A stretch of DNA of 64,000 nt, taken from NCBI RefSeq assembly GCF_029168945.1, contig NC_083603.1, positions 15,128,001-15,192,000 on the forward strand, in the 5' to 3' direction. This stretch comes from Cannabis sativa (lineage: Eukaryota > Streptophyta > Magnoliopsida > Rosales > Cannabaceae). This document shows positions 33,976-47,454 of this stretch, one piece after another. Each line of letters begins with the position of its first letter. The first letter of the stretch is position 1. Position numbers and translations under genes: made by a program. The notes beneath the pieces are model-generated. The model did no database searches and had not been told where the DNA came from. It saw only the letters and a list, made by a program, of their open reading frames with translations.

Positions 33976-35063
33976 AATAGAGTTATTAACTGAAAGCTGA
34001 CCTGTTACAACTGAGGGGCTGGCATCTGTATCAGCCTGAGTGATGGCGAACACCCTAGCTGGAGTGGGTCTCGCCAGAGCCCTCGGTGCCTCTGATCGGA
34101 GCTGGGGACAATCCCTCTTGAAGTGTCCGGGCATGCCACAGTGAAAGCATCCCTGACCTTAGCACTCACCCGAAGGATGCCTCTTACTAATGAGACACTT
34201 CGGGTAGGAATAACGGGTCTCAACACTACCCTGACGACCGCCTTGATTCTGGTTCCCGCGGAACCTCTTGTTCTGCCCCGAGCCACCGGATGCAGTGGAT
34301 GATTTCCTCCTCTGGTCCATGGCCGAACCACTACCTCCCCTGCTGAAACCTGATGCAGGAGGGGTAGGAGCCCCGCCACATACTGGAGTCCTAGCTGACT
34401 CCGACATACATCCAACTGCGCCCTCAGCTCCCACTGCCTTTTCCACCATCTCAGCATAGGTGGTCTTGTCGTCGGTAGTAATCATAAGGTCATACTTGAT
34501 CTTTACATTAAGTCCATCAAGATATTTTTCTTTCTTACTGAAATCGATTGGCATAAATCCCGAGGCCAACCTCGCCAACCGATCAAACTGCGTAGTGTAT
34601 TCCGTCACACTCATAAAATTAAATATCTTCGTAATCACTGTTAGCCACTGCTCGACTTTCATGACATCTGGACCTCCCACAAAACCGGAGGTGCTTGCTT
34701 TCGGAACCTTTCATACAAGGGTTCCATTCAGTTTGCCGCTACCACTATCTCGGCCTGAGCAGCAGGGGCGGGTGCCACTGGAACTTCTGGCACCGGCACT
34801 GCAGGTGCACCCTGCTGCCTCAATCTCTGAATCTCATTATCTTGCTCCTCTATTCTGGCTTGCATTTCAGCAAACCTAACTTCCCAATTCTGGGCTTCCT
34901 AATTGACTTGGGCAGCATGTGGCGAGTTGACATCACCCCGACCACGAGCCCTGCCCCTGGGACCTCTACCTCGGCCCATAACACTTGGGGGAAACTGAGC
35001 TCCTTGACCTTGATCTGACCCGACTGAGATGCCCTGACTCCTAATATTTTGTCTGGCATCCAT
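33976..35063 (-). pseudogene. Gypsy I gag
   Basis: The ATG at 35063 starts MDARQNIRSQG, followed by a Gly/Arg-rich stretch and a Pro/Ala-rich stretch. A stop near 34903, a TGA at 34728-34730 and a one-base shift near 34690 break it. The capsid part is at 34159-34680 (QWLTVITKIFNFM, YTTQFDRLARLA). The CCHC knuckle CFHCGMPGHFKRDC is at 34108-34149 with a stop just before it. Confidence 0.88.
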
Positions 35064-35321
35064 CTAGTCTGAACAGCCTCGAAACCCCGAGTTGGCACTT
35101 CAGGTCACGATCAACGAGAGCTTACTAATGTCGCTTAATTTGGAAATTAAAAACAAAACATGCGCCTATGCTACTATCAGGCTACTAACATGCTTTCTAT
35201 CAGACTTTTCTTATTTCATAAAAATTAAATAAACTACTAAAGCAATAAAACCTTACTGAACCGTAGAACGAGCTAACTACTGATGATGATTGTACATGTC
35301 GTGACGATCTTCGGAAGACAA

Positions 35322-35340
35322 CCTGGCGGCTCTGATACCA
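35322..35340 (-). other. Gypsy I primer-binding site
   Basis: On the minus strand tggtatcagagccgcc follows the 5' LTR by three bases, matching the initiator tRNA-Met 3' end. Confidence 0.85.
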
Positions 35341-35343
35341 AAT

Positions 35344-37730
35344 TGTAACACCCTAACTAGCATAGGCGTATTACGTGATTTTTAAACATATTGTGCAGCT
35401 CGTTGCTAATCAACGAGGTTTATGGAAAACGTGATTAATTAAAATTTTTTCTTTTTAATTAAACTTGTAAAATATTTATACGAAATACTCGGGATCCAGA
35501 TTACAAAACTATTTACAAAAGTTTACTGTCTATACAAAATACTCGTCGCCTAGCGACTAATTACAAAAGTAGCCTCGCTGTCCCGATGATCGTACGCTCC
35601 AGGCCTAACCGCCCCGACATGTACAATCTTCATAGGCTCGTCCTCACGGTTCCACAACTTTGATCTTGCCCTTACCTACACATGAACATAGCACTGTGAG
35701 TCGACAGACTCAGTAAGAAAAGCATAATAATAGTCATACATAAATCCCGATCATGATCAGACGCCCATACCTCTGACCATAACCCTAACTGCCGTGTCCA
35801 ACACGATACTGAGTCCTGAACGTTCATAGGGACGGTACTATTGACAAGTAACAGCCTATACTCGGTCGAACTGGTCATACTCCAGCTGCTGGTCATACTC
35901 CAGCTGCTGGTCATACTCCAGCCTGTACCGATGTGTTACAGTATCAGCCTATACTCGGTCGAACTGGTCATACTCCAGCTGCTAGTCATACTCTAGCCTG
36001 TACCGATGTGATACGTCAAATAGTACGGAACCACCAACCTAAGTATCACCTATACTCACATTAATCGGTCATACTCCAGCTGCTAGTCATACTCTAGCCT
36101 GTGCCGATGTGATACAGTGTCAGCCTATACTCGGTTATACTGGTCATACTCCAGCTGCTAGTCATACTCCAGCCTATACCGATTTTTGACACAGTCGGAT
36201 GGTTCGAAGCCAACATACATATCTAATGTAATCTAACAGGCTTCCTAACATGCACGCTAAACATGTAATCTACATATGCATACTGTTATACTAATCTTAC
36301 CTGGATTCTGAATTCAGGTGTGCCGGTCAACCTGATTGGAACTATTTGCGCGGCGGATTACAGGCTCCTAAACCATAAAAATCACAACACTATAAGTGAT
36401 ACGCTAAATCACTTCCCGGGGACTTAAACTAGGAACTAAAAGTTTCCCTATCGATAAAAAGCATGGCAATACCCCAAATAACATAAAAACGAGGAAAACT
36501 AGGGTTTCTAAAAATCACCCAACCGGTAGACCGGTTGTCCAACCGAAATTCCGGTTCTGGAAATTATCAACACCCATCCGGAATTCCGGATGCACAATCG
36601 GAATTCAGGTTCCTCGCAGGCAGAACTCAAAAATTCATAACTCTTTCAAATCCAATCCAAATCACATAAGACCTTCCAGACCTGTTCTAAATAACCCCTA
36701 GAATATTTCTAAAGCAACAAAACCGAGCTTCACACACAGAAACTCATTTCACCATTAAAGGTCAAAGATTGAGTTCTAAAACTCAAAACTTGACTAAACA
36801 ACATAACATGCATTAAACCTTGATTAAAATCACATATTCAAGCATTTAAAAACTGCAGAAATCAAACCCTAACTCATGCAACAACTACAGCCACTAAAAT
36901 TCCAATTTTCTCTTTGAAAACTTAAGCTTTTGCACTAAAAATTACACAACTCTAACAACCTAACAATCATGCACCACAAGCAGCTTAATAACATCAATTA
37001 GTCATGCTTAAACCTCTGCAAACAACTACAAAATCACAGCAACAACATCAACTTAAACTAAGCATGCAAACATCAACATTTCATCAAAATTCTTCAAGAA
37101 ACCAAAAGGGAGAGCTACAAGGATCTTACCAACAACTTGAGGTCAAAATCTATGCTAAAACCATCTTGAAATCCAAGAGAATTCCCCCCCCCCCTCCAAA
37201 CCCAGCTGCTCAAAACCGAAAAGGAGAGAAAGAAAGAGAGCCTTTGAATTTTCTAATTTTTCTAACTTTTGAAATTTTGAATAAATGAAATAAATGCAAC
37301 TCAACTCTTATTATTTCAGCCAACTAAAACATACTAAAACACATATTATTCGACTTACTAAGTCCACTAAAGGACAAACTAATAATGGGGCAAAATGACC
37401 ATTTTGCCCCTTCACACTAAAATCATATAAATAACACTAAAGGGGTATTTTTGGGAAATTCTAAATTCTCGGCCATTCCCGACATTCCCAATGTCTAATA
37501 AAACATCCCACAATACTAACATACTAAGTTGTGATTTTACTGAGCCAAACACCGAGTTCCATGTTACCGGGCACCGGAAATACAAAATTATGAAAACTAC
37601 TAAATGACATAAAATGCATCTCAGAATTCAATAATAACAGTATAAATAATTATTTAAATAGCTATAAATAATTTTCATAATTAAACATGATTAACTGCTA
37701 ATTTCTAAATTAAACTAAGCGGTCTTTACA
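35344..37730 (-). repeat. Gypsy I 5' LTR (2387 bp)
   Basis: It is the partner of 28242-30591 with the same ends. It is about 37 bp longer, partly from an extra repeat unit in its internal array. Confidence 0.92.
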
Positions 37731-37735
37731 AAGTA

Positions 37736-38239
37736 TGTCTTCATGTTGGTCATACAGTCACTGTCTGTCACTATCATTTCGATAAAAGTTAGGTCACTCC
37801 CAAGTATGGTAGTTCCTTATCTCAGGCTTATCCGACTGAAATTGACATTCTTCATGATCCACATGCTTTAGTTAGCTACTATAATGCTTCTTATAATTGG
37901 GGATGATGAGCTCCGGTACGTGAACACAAGCGCAGCAAACTATGTCACTTTTGGCTCTAATAACTTGGACTCTACCACTCCTTACAATGGCGCCGAGACA
38001 CTTGTTATTGGTAATGTTAATAAATTACTTATTTCTCATATATGCCATACTACCATTCCCTCCTTTATCGATTTTTATCCCTTACATTTAAATTTCCTTC
38101 TTCAAGTGCCTTTCATTACCAAGAATCTTGTTATTGTTTCCCAAATAACTAATGATAACAATGTCTTTCATGAATTTTATAAATCATGTTGCTTTGTCAA
38201 GGACAAGTTAATGGACTTTTCTCCTCAAAGGGTGGTCTA
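37736..38239 (+). pseudogene. Copia B zinc knuckle end and protease
   Basis: Across the gypsy I insertion the knuckle reads C-X2-C-X4-H-X4-C, with its first cysteine on the left side (28232-28234). The protease part (frame 37884-38273) has VNTSAANYVT where an active copia protease has a D-S/T-G-A site, so the catalytic Asp is lost. YNGAETLVIGN and QVPFITKNLVIVSQ follow, as in the copia family. Coding homology ends at LLKGWSM-type codons near 38240. Confidence 0.7.
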
Positions 38240-38548
38240 TGTTATAGTGAGATTTTCTCACCTAGAAACTTGAGACCGGACTCCTATGAAAAATGACACT
38301 TGTATTCACTATCCTCAGGGAGGGTTGAGATCTTAGTGAGAGACCTCTTGAGTGCAAACCTCGCCTGAAACCAGACTCAGTGGGATGATGTGACCTTGAC
38401 AGTGTCTAGTCGCATTCGAGTAGCTTGCATGGAGCAGGATCGAAGATCGGGTTAAGACTCGCATATACCAAGATATATGCGAGGACTATAAAGGTCTTCC
38501 TGCGAAGATCGTTTCTGTACTCAGCGAGCTGGTCTGGATGACCTAACA
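38240..38548 (+). repeat. Left member of a large inverted repeat pair
   Basis: It starts tgttatagtgagattt and is the diverged reverse complement of 48200-48617. Shared blocks include ctcacctagaaact, gagacc(a/g)gactcctat, gcctgaaa and gatatatgcga. It cuts copia B at its left edge and is itself cut at 38549 by the gypsy II LTR. Confidence 0.75.
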
Positions 38549-41499
38549 TGTAACACCCTAATCTATAGGGACGCCACGTGTGTGATTTTATAAACTAGTT
38601 TAGTACTAGTAAAATAATTAATTATTAAAAACCGTGATAATATTAAAAACTTGACTATAACAAAATACTAAAAACAGACATTATAATGGCATAAAAAGTG
38701 TGTTCCGGGGATCTCTGTTATAAAAATTTTTGCTAAAGAAATATATACGACAACCATTTAAACACAAAATCAAAATACACAGCAGATACAGCCAGCCCAA
38801 AACAACTCCTGCCAACTCAGCACGCAGAACGGTGAGGTCAATATGGATATTGCTGGAGACTGCCACGTCATGGTTGATCTAGCTTTTCTTTGCCTTTACC
38901 TGCACCACATAACACCCATGAGTCACGAGGACTCAGCAAGAAAAGCAATAATAACAACTATATAGTTTATTATTTGAATATTGTCATTCATACACAATAA
39001 GAATCAAACCATCACACATTGTTCATAAGATGAAATCCAAATTACTACTGGCATCTGCCACGAATAAACATCAGTATACAGATATTTGGTAATACAAAAC
39101 CATTATACCAATAATGGAATTTATATTCATTAAATCATATAAATAATATATATATATTACCTCATAAAGCAACCATCTTCATAACATCATGTTGCCTAAT
39201 CAGGCAAGTCGATGCTTTAATCTGATAATCTTGTATTGCATCGCCTAATCAGACAAGCCCGTGCCATAGCCTGGCACCCATATGTCGCATAACTGCATCA
39301 CCTAATCAGGTGAGCCTGTGCCAAAAACCTGCACCCATATATCATATAATTGCATCACCTGATCAGGTGAGCCTGTGCCAGAATCTGGCACCAATATATC
39401 GCATCGTCTAATTAGACGAGCTCGTACCTACGCTCGGTCCTTATCATATGTCACTAACGCCTATACCTACGCCCATTACGTCGCCAAGAAAATTGCATCA
39501 CCTAATCAGGTGAGCCCGTACCTACACTTGGTACTAATCATATATCACTGACGCCCGTACCTACGCCCAGTATGTCGCCAGAAAAATTGCATTACATAAT
39601 CAAGTGAGCCCGTACCTACACTCTGTACTCATCATATATCATTGATGCCCGTACTTACACCCAGTACGTCGCCAGGAAAATCGCATCACCTAATCAGGTG
39701 AGCCCGTACCTACACTCGGTACTCATCATATATCACTGACGCCCGTACTTACGCCCTGTACGTCGCCAGGAAAATTGCATCACTTAATCAGGTAAGCCCG
39801 TACCTACACTCGGTACTCATCATATATCATTGACGCCCGTACTTACACCCAGTACGCGCCAGAAAAATCGCATCACCTAATTAGGTGAGCCCATGTATCA
39901 CATGTATAATATTATCACATTATCATTACTCAACCAATTAGTCTTTTCATTATATAACAATATTAACTATATCTCAATATTAATCAATTCATAACAATAC
40001 TAATTGTGTTACATACAATGCACTATGCAGTACAATATACTTTTCTTACCTTTAATCCAGGTTCATACATTTTGGCCAACCCAAGTGGAGAACTATCCCC
40101 GATGATCTCGGCCCTATGTCACAACAATGATAAACCAATAAGTGTTAATCCCAAAACACTGCTTAATATTCACATAAGACAATCTAGGGTTTTCTACCAA
40201 ATCCCGCGGTATAAATTCACTACAATAAACTTATATTTTGGCTCTAAAACATTCACCATATTGTAGAGCTCTTCGTAAACTTCGAAACGGTATATAGAAT
40301 GTCTAAAACGGACACCCGAGTCAAAAGTTATGACAGAAGTACGATTTCTCATCTCTTAGGAATTTCTAAAAACTATAAAACTCGAAAATCTCAATTTTCG
40401 CACTCACGAAAACACTGCCAAAACTTATCCAAATCACTCCAAACTTCATAGGGCGCATGTATACCATAAATACTACCTTACTTACGTAACAGAAATAAAA
40501 TCGACCCCTTAAATGAAAAACTCCATTAACGTTCAGACTAAGATTTAAAAACTTCCAAATTTAATTTCTAACTCAAAATCACCTCAAATTCAACAAGTAA
40601 ACATCAGAACTAGTACCATGACTACCCAAGAATAATCCTATAAGGTCAGAACCTTCATAACTATTCTAATTCACAAAACCCCTATACGAAACCAATTGTT
40701 TTTAAACTTAAAACGAAATTAAACCATACCTTAAGCTTACCATTTTCAAAGATTTGCTATCCTGCTACTACTAGAGTTTAGATCACTAGATTTCAAGTTG
40801 AAAATCAAAGAAAGTAAATATAGGGGGAGAAGGTTTTATCGAAGGAGTTATTTTACTGTTATTTTACTGTTATTTTATATATAAAACTTAATATATATAT
40901 ATATATAATAACAAAACTGATAACGTTTCGTTTATATATATAATAATATATTAATATTAATAAAAACATTATTATTAATAGTTATCTTATTATTTCTTAA
41001 CCGTTAAGAAATCTATATTTCTATGGTATTTGGTTGATTCCGAGTATCTCAAAATACTTCGGTATTTCTAAAATCAATTTATTATAATAATTCCATCAAT
41101 AGCTCTAACTAAAACAGTTGTGATATTTTTGGCCTCCAATCGGGTCTCCAAGGTTGCCAAATTTGAAAATATTTTTATTTCACAAATAACTCATATTATA
41201 TCCACGTATTTCAAATAAATCTCCGTAATTCACAAATTACGCTTATATATCCACTTATTTAGTCTCCAGGGTCGCCGAACCTGAAAATATTTTTATTCCA
41301 CATATATCTCATATTACATTCACACATGCTATATAAATCTCCGTAATTAACAAATTACGATTATTTACTCACTTATAGCAAAATTTAAATTTTATGCTGA
41401 AATAAATTAGTAGGATCATAATCCCACTTATTACCTGCTTAACTCATAATATAAATATAAACCCTAATTATTTACCATTAGACTTATCGAGATATTACA
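38549..41499 (-). repeat. Gypsy II LTR (2951 bp)
   Basis: It starts tgtaacacc and ends attaca on the plus strand, and shares the opening, the actcagcaagaaaagca phrase and the overall layout with gypsy I LTRs, though diverged. Directly after it lies a purine-rich tract on the minus strand (gaaggaggggatggt), so this is a 3' LTR. No second LTR is seen in the window. Confidence 0.8.
39491..39890. repeat. ~94-bp tandem repeat array in the gypsy II LTR
   Basis: Units start near 39491, 39585, 39679, 39773 and 39866 with the phrase catcacctaatcaggtgagcc. Shorter, more diverged versions continue leftward to about 39180. Within units the phrase gcccgtac(c/t)tac recurs. Confidence 0.85.
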
Positions 41500-43138
41500 A
41501 CCATCCCCTCCTTCTAAAAATTTCGTTCTCGAAATTTATTTAAACAATTCGGGATATTACCCCCATATTTATGATTCTAACTGTCAAATTGCTGCTTCTA
41601 TCTTGCTGTTTTTCCATAGCACTTTCTTAACTAGTGGGATTGTCTCATTTCATAGTACTTCCTTTTTCTAGCCCAAAACCTGGACAAGATGTTTTTTTCC
41701 ATATAATAAATTTGTCTGAAGTTTAACATCATCACAACTCAGAATACGGGTGGAGTCTAATACATATTTTCTTAGCTTGGAGACTTGAAACCGGACAACG
41801 CAGGAGTTAAGGCTAACTAATAGGCTACCTGGCCTACTTACTACAGTGAACAAGCATCTAGTATTTCTCTCGTACCACACTTATTAAGGTACCTAACCAG
41901 TGGTATATTTAATTATCAATTTTAAATAAACACCTCGTCAGGAAAGAGATTATTCTAAGATAATCTAACCTTTATCAAATATGCTCACATCATGTTTTTA
42001 ATATTCCATTGATCTTCTCAGGTTACCCCTTTCAAGAATAAAATATTATACTATTTTCGCTTTAACCTCCATGGTTCTTAATAACCTTCTTTAATTCTTA
42101 ACATCATAGCCAAAGATATCAACCTTGGAATTTCACAAGATTAGATTATTCCTTCGTATGAATTCTGTATTCTCATTTATAGTATAAATTGTCTACACTG
42201 ATAGACAACATATTAACTCTGTATGTCCAATTGTTACTACTCGGTCAAAATCATAAGATCCCATAGTACATAATTCGTAATTATGTCTTTCTATTCCTTC
42301 TATGAGATCTCCTAAGCTGATCTACTAACTTAACTTAGTAACAAGTTAAGTATTCATTTCTGATAGATATTCAATTAGAGCATTTCTTATTTCCACCCAC
42401 TTACTTGTCTCAATTCCTTGTAAATTTCTGCTTATTAACACATCACTTCCTCTTGATAATCTCTGGAACGACTATCGATTCTGCATCCTAATATGAATCT
42501 TTCTAGCGTACTTTGTCCTCACTCATACACTTCTCGAGATGAGTCCCCGAAAGATTTCCCATCTTGAGATTACCCCAAGTTAAGTATGCTTAACTCCAAA
42601 GTAAGTTCATGGTGGGTTATCAGAAAGTAGATGCTTCTTTGTCGTTCCTAATTGTATTTCTTGCTTTCATTCTTTCATTAATAAAATTCAATTGCCATCA
42701 CTCCCTTCATTAACCTCTTGCAATTCCTCATCAGTTTTTTGTTCAATTAAACTTGAGGAATTCCCATCTTATTGTCAACTTGAATCTTCTTCGTTTCTAC
42801 TTATTTTAACTTGCATCCATTTCTCTTGAGCTGACACAACTTTAAAATTTTCTAATCACTTAAAGTTAACTACCATTATAAAGTGAATTTATGTAACCTA
42901 TAGGGTAGAGGCAGCATTGCTCATACCAGGTACCCATAACTAAACTGGAAATACACACTTCCCTAATTCTCAACTAATAACAATTAATCAAAGATCTTTC
43001 CGTGATCCTGAAATTTCTTTTCTGTGTTTGGTAGAGATCTTGATGATCTTTTCAACACACCCAAAACTATACATACCTCAAGTATATTCTTCGTTATATT
43101 GATAACCCATCGGTACAAATTACCATACCAACTTATAG
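41500..43138 (-). pseudogene. Decayed pol end of gypsy II
   Basis: The minus frame 41668-41880 reads VRFQVSKLRKYVLDSTRILS, the equivalent of the gypsy I FHVSML...YVSDPSHILS junction, with a chromodomain-like LVKKVLWKNSK segment visible in broken frames near 41600. Farther right the sequence is too decayed to read, apart from a Cassandra LTR relic. The element is interrupted at 43138 by the gypsy III solo LTR. Confidence 0.6.
42480..42660 (-). mobile_element. Degenerate Cassandra LTR relic with 5S-like core
   Basis: The reverse complement reads gttaagcatacttaacttgg, ggtaatctcaagatggg and gagtgaggacaaagtacgct, which align in order and spacing with the Cassandra LTRs at 4.6-6.9 kb (gttaagcgtgcttggcttgg, ggtaatttaaggatggg, gagtgaggacaaagcacgct). 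Box A and box C are both mutated. No ends or TSD can be defined. Confidence 0.65.
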
Positions 43139-46100
43139 TGTAACGCCCTAAAATAATTAGGCACGCTACCCAATAAACTTATGAAACTCTAATCCCCTAA
43201 TTTGGATTACTAGTAGAATTAGCGCGGAAATTAAACTTTAATTACAAACAGAATGAAAAATAAACTTGTAATACTTTTTCACTTAATAAAATAAAAGATA
43301 CAAATGTCGGGATCCCGAAAGTACTTTACAAAATATTATTACAAGTTCGTTTCCTTTAGCCGACCTATGCGGCAAAACAGAGTACAAAAAAAATTCATCA
43401 CTGGTAGACCCCAACCCGTTTGGTCTAGTGTGGCCCGAACATGTACATTCCTCGTCCAACTTCTACACTCATGGTTGATCAAACACAGCTTTACCCTTTC
43501 TTGCACAGTAGAGCACCCATGAGCTAAGCCCAGCAAGACAGTATAAAATATCAATAACATATTTATCATATTATATAAACAATAATGCCAATCTCATATA
43601 CTTGTATGTCACAGACTTGCATGTTACGCTCACATGCCTATTTATGTCTACGTGGGGTAGACCTACGTGTTGTGCTCACACGTCTAAATACAATAAGGCT
43701 TGGTATAATTCATCTCGGTTCTGGTTACCGAGTCCAACCTGATTATGCCTTGAACGCATAACCCTTAATCTCAATATATATCACATAATTAATGGTGCCA
43801 CTGCACTATTTGTCTATTTGCTATAGACCTGCGTGTTACGCTCACACACCTATATATGTCTATGTGGCATAGACCTACGTGTTGCTCTCACACGTCTATA
43901 TATATGTCTATATGGCATAGACCTACGTGTTACACTCACACATCTATTTACAATAAGGCCTTAGTAAGGTTTATCTCGGTTATAATTACCGAGTCTAACC
44001 TAGTTATGCCTTGCTCGCATAACCCTATTCATATATATTTACGTAATCCATACATTACGTTCTTTCAGTAGTTTACCCTAGTAATATACTAGGTCTAACC
44101 AAGTTATGTCTTATGCACATAACTCTTGACATATATGCATGCATTCAATAGATATCAAAGCATATAGAATCTTAGGGTAATAACCCTAACTTGTATACTA
44201 AATACTCATTCCTACAACATATTACAGCATGCCTGAAATAACATTTATTGAGGGTAATAACCCTAACTTATGCCTTCATTTAATTAACAACACAACCATA
44301 CATTATTGCTGTTGGGTTTTGTGCCCTAAATAAAACCCTTTACAATCTGATTAGTTATCAATATAAGAAATTTGAAGTGATTTATGTTTGCATGAATTTT
44401 ACATGCTTATGGTTTAACATGTTTATTATGTTTATACACAAAATCTGTTAAGTCCAAATCATATATTTATTCACAATTACAGTATTGTCAACACAGTGGA
44501 ATGTGATTGTGATTATATGATTCAAAAGACTAAGTCCCTGTTTCATCAGTGTTTTGGATTTACACTGATGTGATAATCAGTGATGATGTGTACATACACT
44601 TGGAGTAAGTGTTATGTTCTTTCCAGGACATTGGTAAAGTATACTAGTTTCGAATGTATGGAGTATACATTGGACTGGACCGATATTGAACTTAGTTAAG
44701 ATATTATAAACTTACCGTTGTATCTTTCCAAGTCAATATCAGTAGTTGATCTTAAGATTAAAAGAATCTAAATCCTGATATGCTTAGGCTCAACTCAGGA
44801 GTGTTATTCATGTTCTTTGATTTATTAGTTAAGCCTACTTTTGGGTCAGGGTGATACGTATATTTTGGGAACATGATAGTATGATTGAGTGGGAGTGCTG
44901 AACATAAATATGAAATCTATAGCTTCTCTTGGTGTATAGAAGTCAAGTGATGATTCCCTTCGAGCTTAGCTAAATAGAAGTAAATGGATGAGCTCTTGTT
45001 TAAGTGACTAATTCATAGATCACTAAACATCATTTACAGGTAGCTAAGTGTTTTAAGGGGCCAAATACGTTGAGTGGTGAAATCGGTAAAATTATCCCAT
45101 CTCGATGTAAATCATCTATATAGAGGATTTTTGATCACAATAAGATTATAACAATGGTTAAATGAGATAGCATATCTATATCGTGGAACATATAATATGC
45201 TCTATATAAGTCTGAGAGTGTCATTCTAAGTTCTAAGAGTGGATTCAACGAGGAATTAATAAGTAGGGATTTACTTAGTAAATTCCGTTCACTTATTGGA
45301 AGCTCAGCATATAGATCCATGGTCCCCATTCTAGTTAAGACTATACTGCTTGTAAGACTCAATAATTGATTTGTGATTAATCAATTATAATTCTAAAGTT
45401 AGACTATGTCTAATTTGTGAATTTTCACTAAGCAGGGGTAAAATTGTAAAGAAAAGAGATTCTAGGTTTATTTATTAATTAAGAGAGTCTATATGTCTAA
45501 TTAATAATTAAATTAAATGAAAATATTATTTAATAATCTATTTTAGTTATTAAATAATTATTTTTGGCATTTAAAAGGTTAGAATTGGAAAATTGGCGTT
45601 TTTGAGAAAATAGAAATAAAAATTGTGAAAACTTCAAAATCCAAGTGAGGCCCATTAACACCTATGGCCGGCCACTTAGTGAGCTTTTTCCAATTAATAT
45701 TTTCATTATTTTAATGCCAAATAATTGCTAACCTAAACCTAGTAGTTGCCTATAAATAGAAAGTGGTGGCTCAGTTCAATATATGCCTTTTGGTCAGAAA
45801 ATCATAGATTGCCTTTTCAGAAAAACTGAGCCTTCCACTTCTCTCTCTATAGCCGACCCTACCTCTCTCTTTTCCTCTTCCCAATTTTGAAACCTTAGTG
45901 ATAGAGTAGTGCCCACACACAACAAGTGGTACCTCAATCATAGATTGGAAGACTGTGAAGGATCACACACAAAGAAAAGGACATTCGGGCTCAGATCTTG
46001 ATAATACTCTGCGACAGAAAGGATACAAGGGTTAGAGATCTGAGTGGAAGGAGACATTATTCCGCTGCCATCAATGTAAGGTTTTCTTAACTTTATATGT

Positions 46101-47454
46101 GTTTAATTATCGTTTTAGAAAGTTCATATTTAGGGTGTTAAACAACATACTTGTGAGTAGATCTAAGATCCTGGTAAAATAAATTCCAACAATTGCTTCC
46201 TTACCTTATAATATTATAGGGTAATAACCCTAGACCACATTAAAATTGACTCAAGTTACTAGTTTACCGAGTCTAGCTTAATCATGTCTTAGACATATAA
46301 TTCTTTATTCCAACATATTTATCATGGCATAACATTCAACATCTTTTAACTACTGGGGTAATAACCCTAGACCAAACAACCGCTCATTTAGGGTAATAAC
46401 CCTAATCCCAGTTCTTAATTATTCACAATCACAATATCCAATATGAGCACCACTGCGCTTAACTCTACGTGCATAGTACTAATTCAGATTACTAATTCAT
46501 GAAAATCAAAGCTCCAACTTGAGCTTAATTCCATAAAACTCAAGCTCGAGAACTCATACATCATACACCAATTTAATGGTTTAATAACAGAATAAAAATA
46601 CAAATATATTCCTTTAAATTCTGTCCAAACTTAACGCAAACAAACTCAATAAATTAAAGCTCAAAACAACCCAACACACTTGAACATGCATCACAAGTTC
46701 ATAAACACAAGCGACATCACTTTTTCATATTCTCCAACAGTTAATTTTTCAGCAATAAATCAAAGATTAAAATCATAGAAGATTACCTCAAGCTCAATTC
46801 AAGAACAAACCCAAAGATCCTCAAACTCAAAGCTTAATCCAAGCCAATATCAAGCAAATTCTCCTCAAGAATCAAATTTGGAAAAAGAAGAGGGTTTGAG
46901 GGAGAGAGGGTACGGGTTAGAGGAAGCGAAACCATAATTTTCCATTTGATTTACTCAAAATTTCATCTTTATCAATTAACAAATAAAGGTCAAAAGACCA
47001 TTTTGCCCCTAGGCTAAAATCACACACATATTCACTCACAAGGGCAAAAATGACATCTCACATATAATAAACCCAATTAATTTTCAGATTATTCATCAAC
47101 AATTAAAATGCCAATAATTCAACTCAAATTGTATTTTGGGCCCGAACCCGATTCGGCCTGAAATACCCGGTTGTGACTATACCGCGCCAACCTGTCAGAA
47201 CACACCTGAAAAAGACATCACATGCATACTATATAATAATATAGTTCTATAAGCACGTAAATAAATTAATTGTACTGTTTTACCCTTCTCGGGTCAAAAT
47301 TACTAAAATGCCCCTAGCTCACCAACGGGGACTTAGCATGTCATAAATCATATAAATTCTCATATATTAAATTATATAATAATATAATTTCTCAATTATC
47401 GTAATTATCTAGTTATGATTTTGCTAATCCATTTCTTAATTCTAGGGTATTACA
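43139..47454 (-). mobile_element. Gypsy III solo LTR, split by a copia solo LTR
   Basis: It starts tgtaacgccc and ends tattaca. The TSD tatag lies at 43134-43138 and 47455-47459. Without the nested insertion the LTR is about 2.4 kb, like its gypsy I relative. It has repeats built on gacctacgtgtt...ctcacacgtcta (43600-43950). No internal region is present, so it is the product of LTR-LTR recombination. Confidence 0.88.
44310..46191 (+). mobile_element. Copia A solo LTR (1882 bp)
   Basis: It matches the LTR at 8750-10636 along its whole length, starts tgttgg and ends ccaaca. The TSD attgc lies at 44305-44309 and 46192-46196. No PBS or internal sequence follows. TATA-like tataaataga at 45751-45760. 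Confidence 0.95.

Larger units (their letters stand above)
28242..37730 (-). mobile_element. Gypsy I: full-length, dead chromodomain Ty3/gypsy element
   Basis: On the minus strand the element has the 5' LTR at 35344-37730, a PBS, gag, protease, reverse transcriptase, RNase H, integrase, chromodomain, a polypurine tract and the 3' LTR at 28242-30591. The TSD aagta is at 28237-28241 and 37731-37735. Domain order (RT before integrase) defines Ty3/gypsy; the C-terminal chromodomain with the EEATWELE pattern suggests a Tekay/Del-type chromovirus. Several premature stops and frameshifts make it non-functional. It sits inside the zinc knuckle of copia B. Confidence 0.93.
27112..38239 (+). mobile_element. 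Copia B: Ty1/copia element split by gypsy I and truncated at its 3' side
   Basis: A short 5' LTR (about 27112-27368, TATA-like ctataaataa near 27251) is followed by a PBS-like tggtatcatcgt at 27369. A decayed gag starts at 27396 and reaches a CCHC knuckle that is cut at 28241 by gypsy I and resumes at 37736. Protease sequence follows up to about 38239, where an unrelated inverted-repeat sequence begins; integrase and reverse transcriptase are missing. The LTR start is a guess from the tgtt motif. Confidence 0.7.

Noticed and set aside
39180..39900. CRISPR-like regular repeats
   Set aside because: Units are contiguous and imperfect with no unique spacers, and they lie in a plant LTR.
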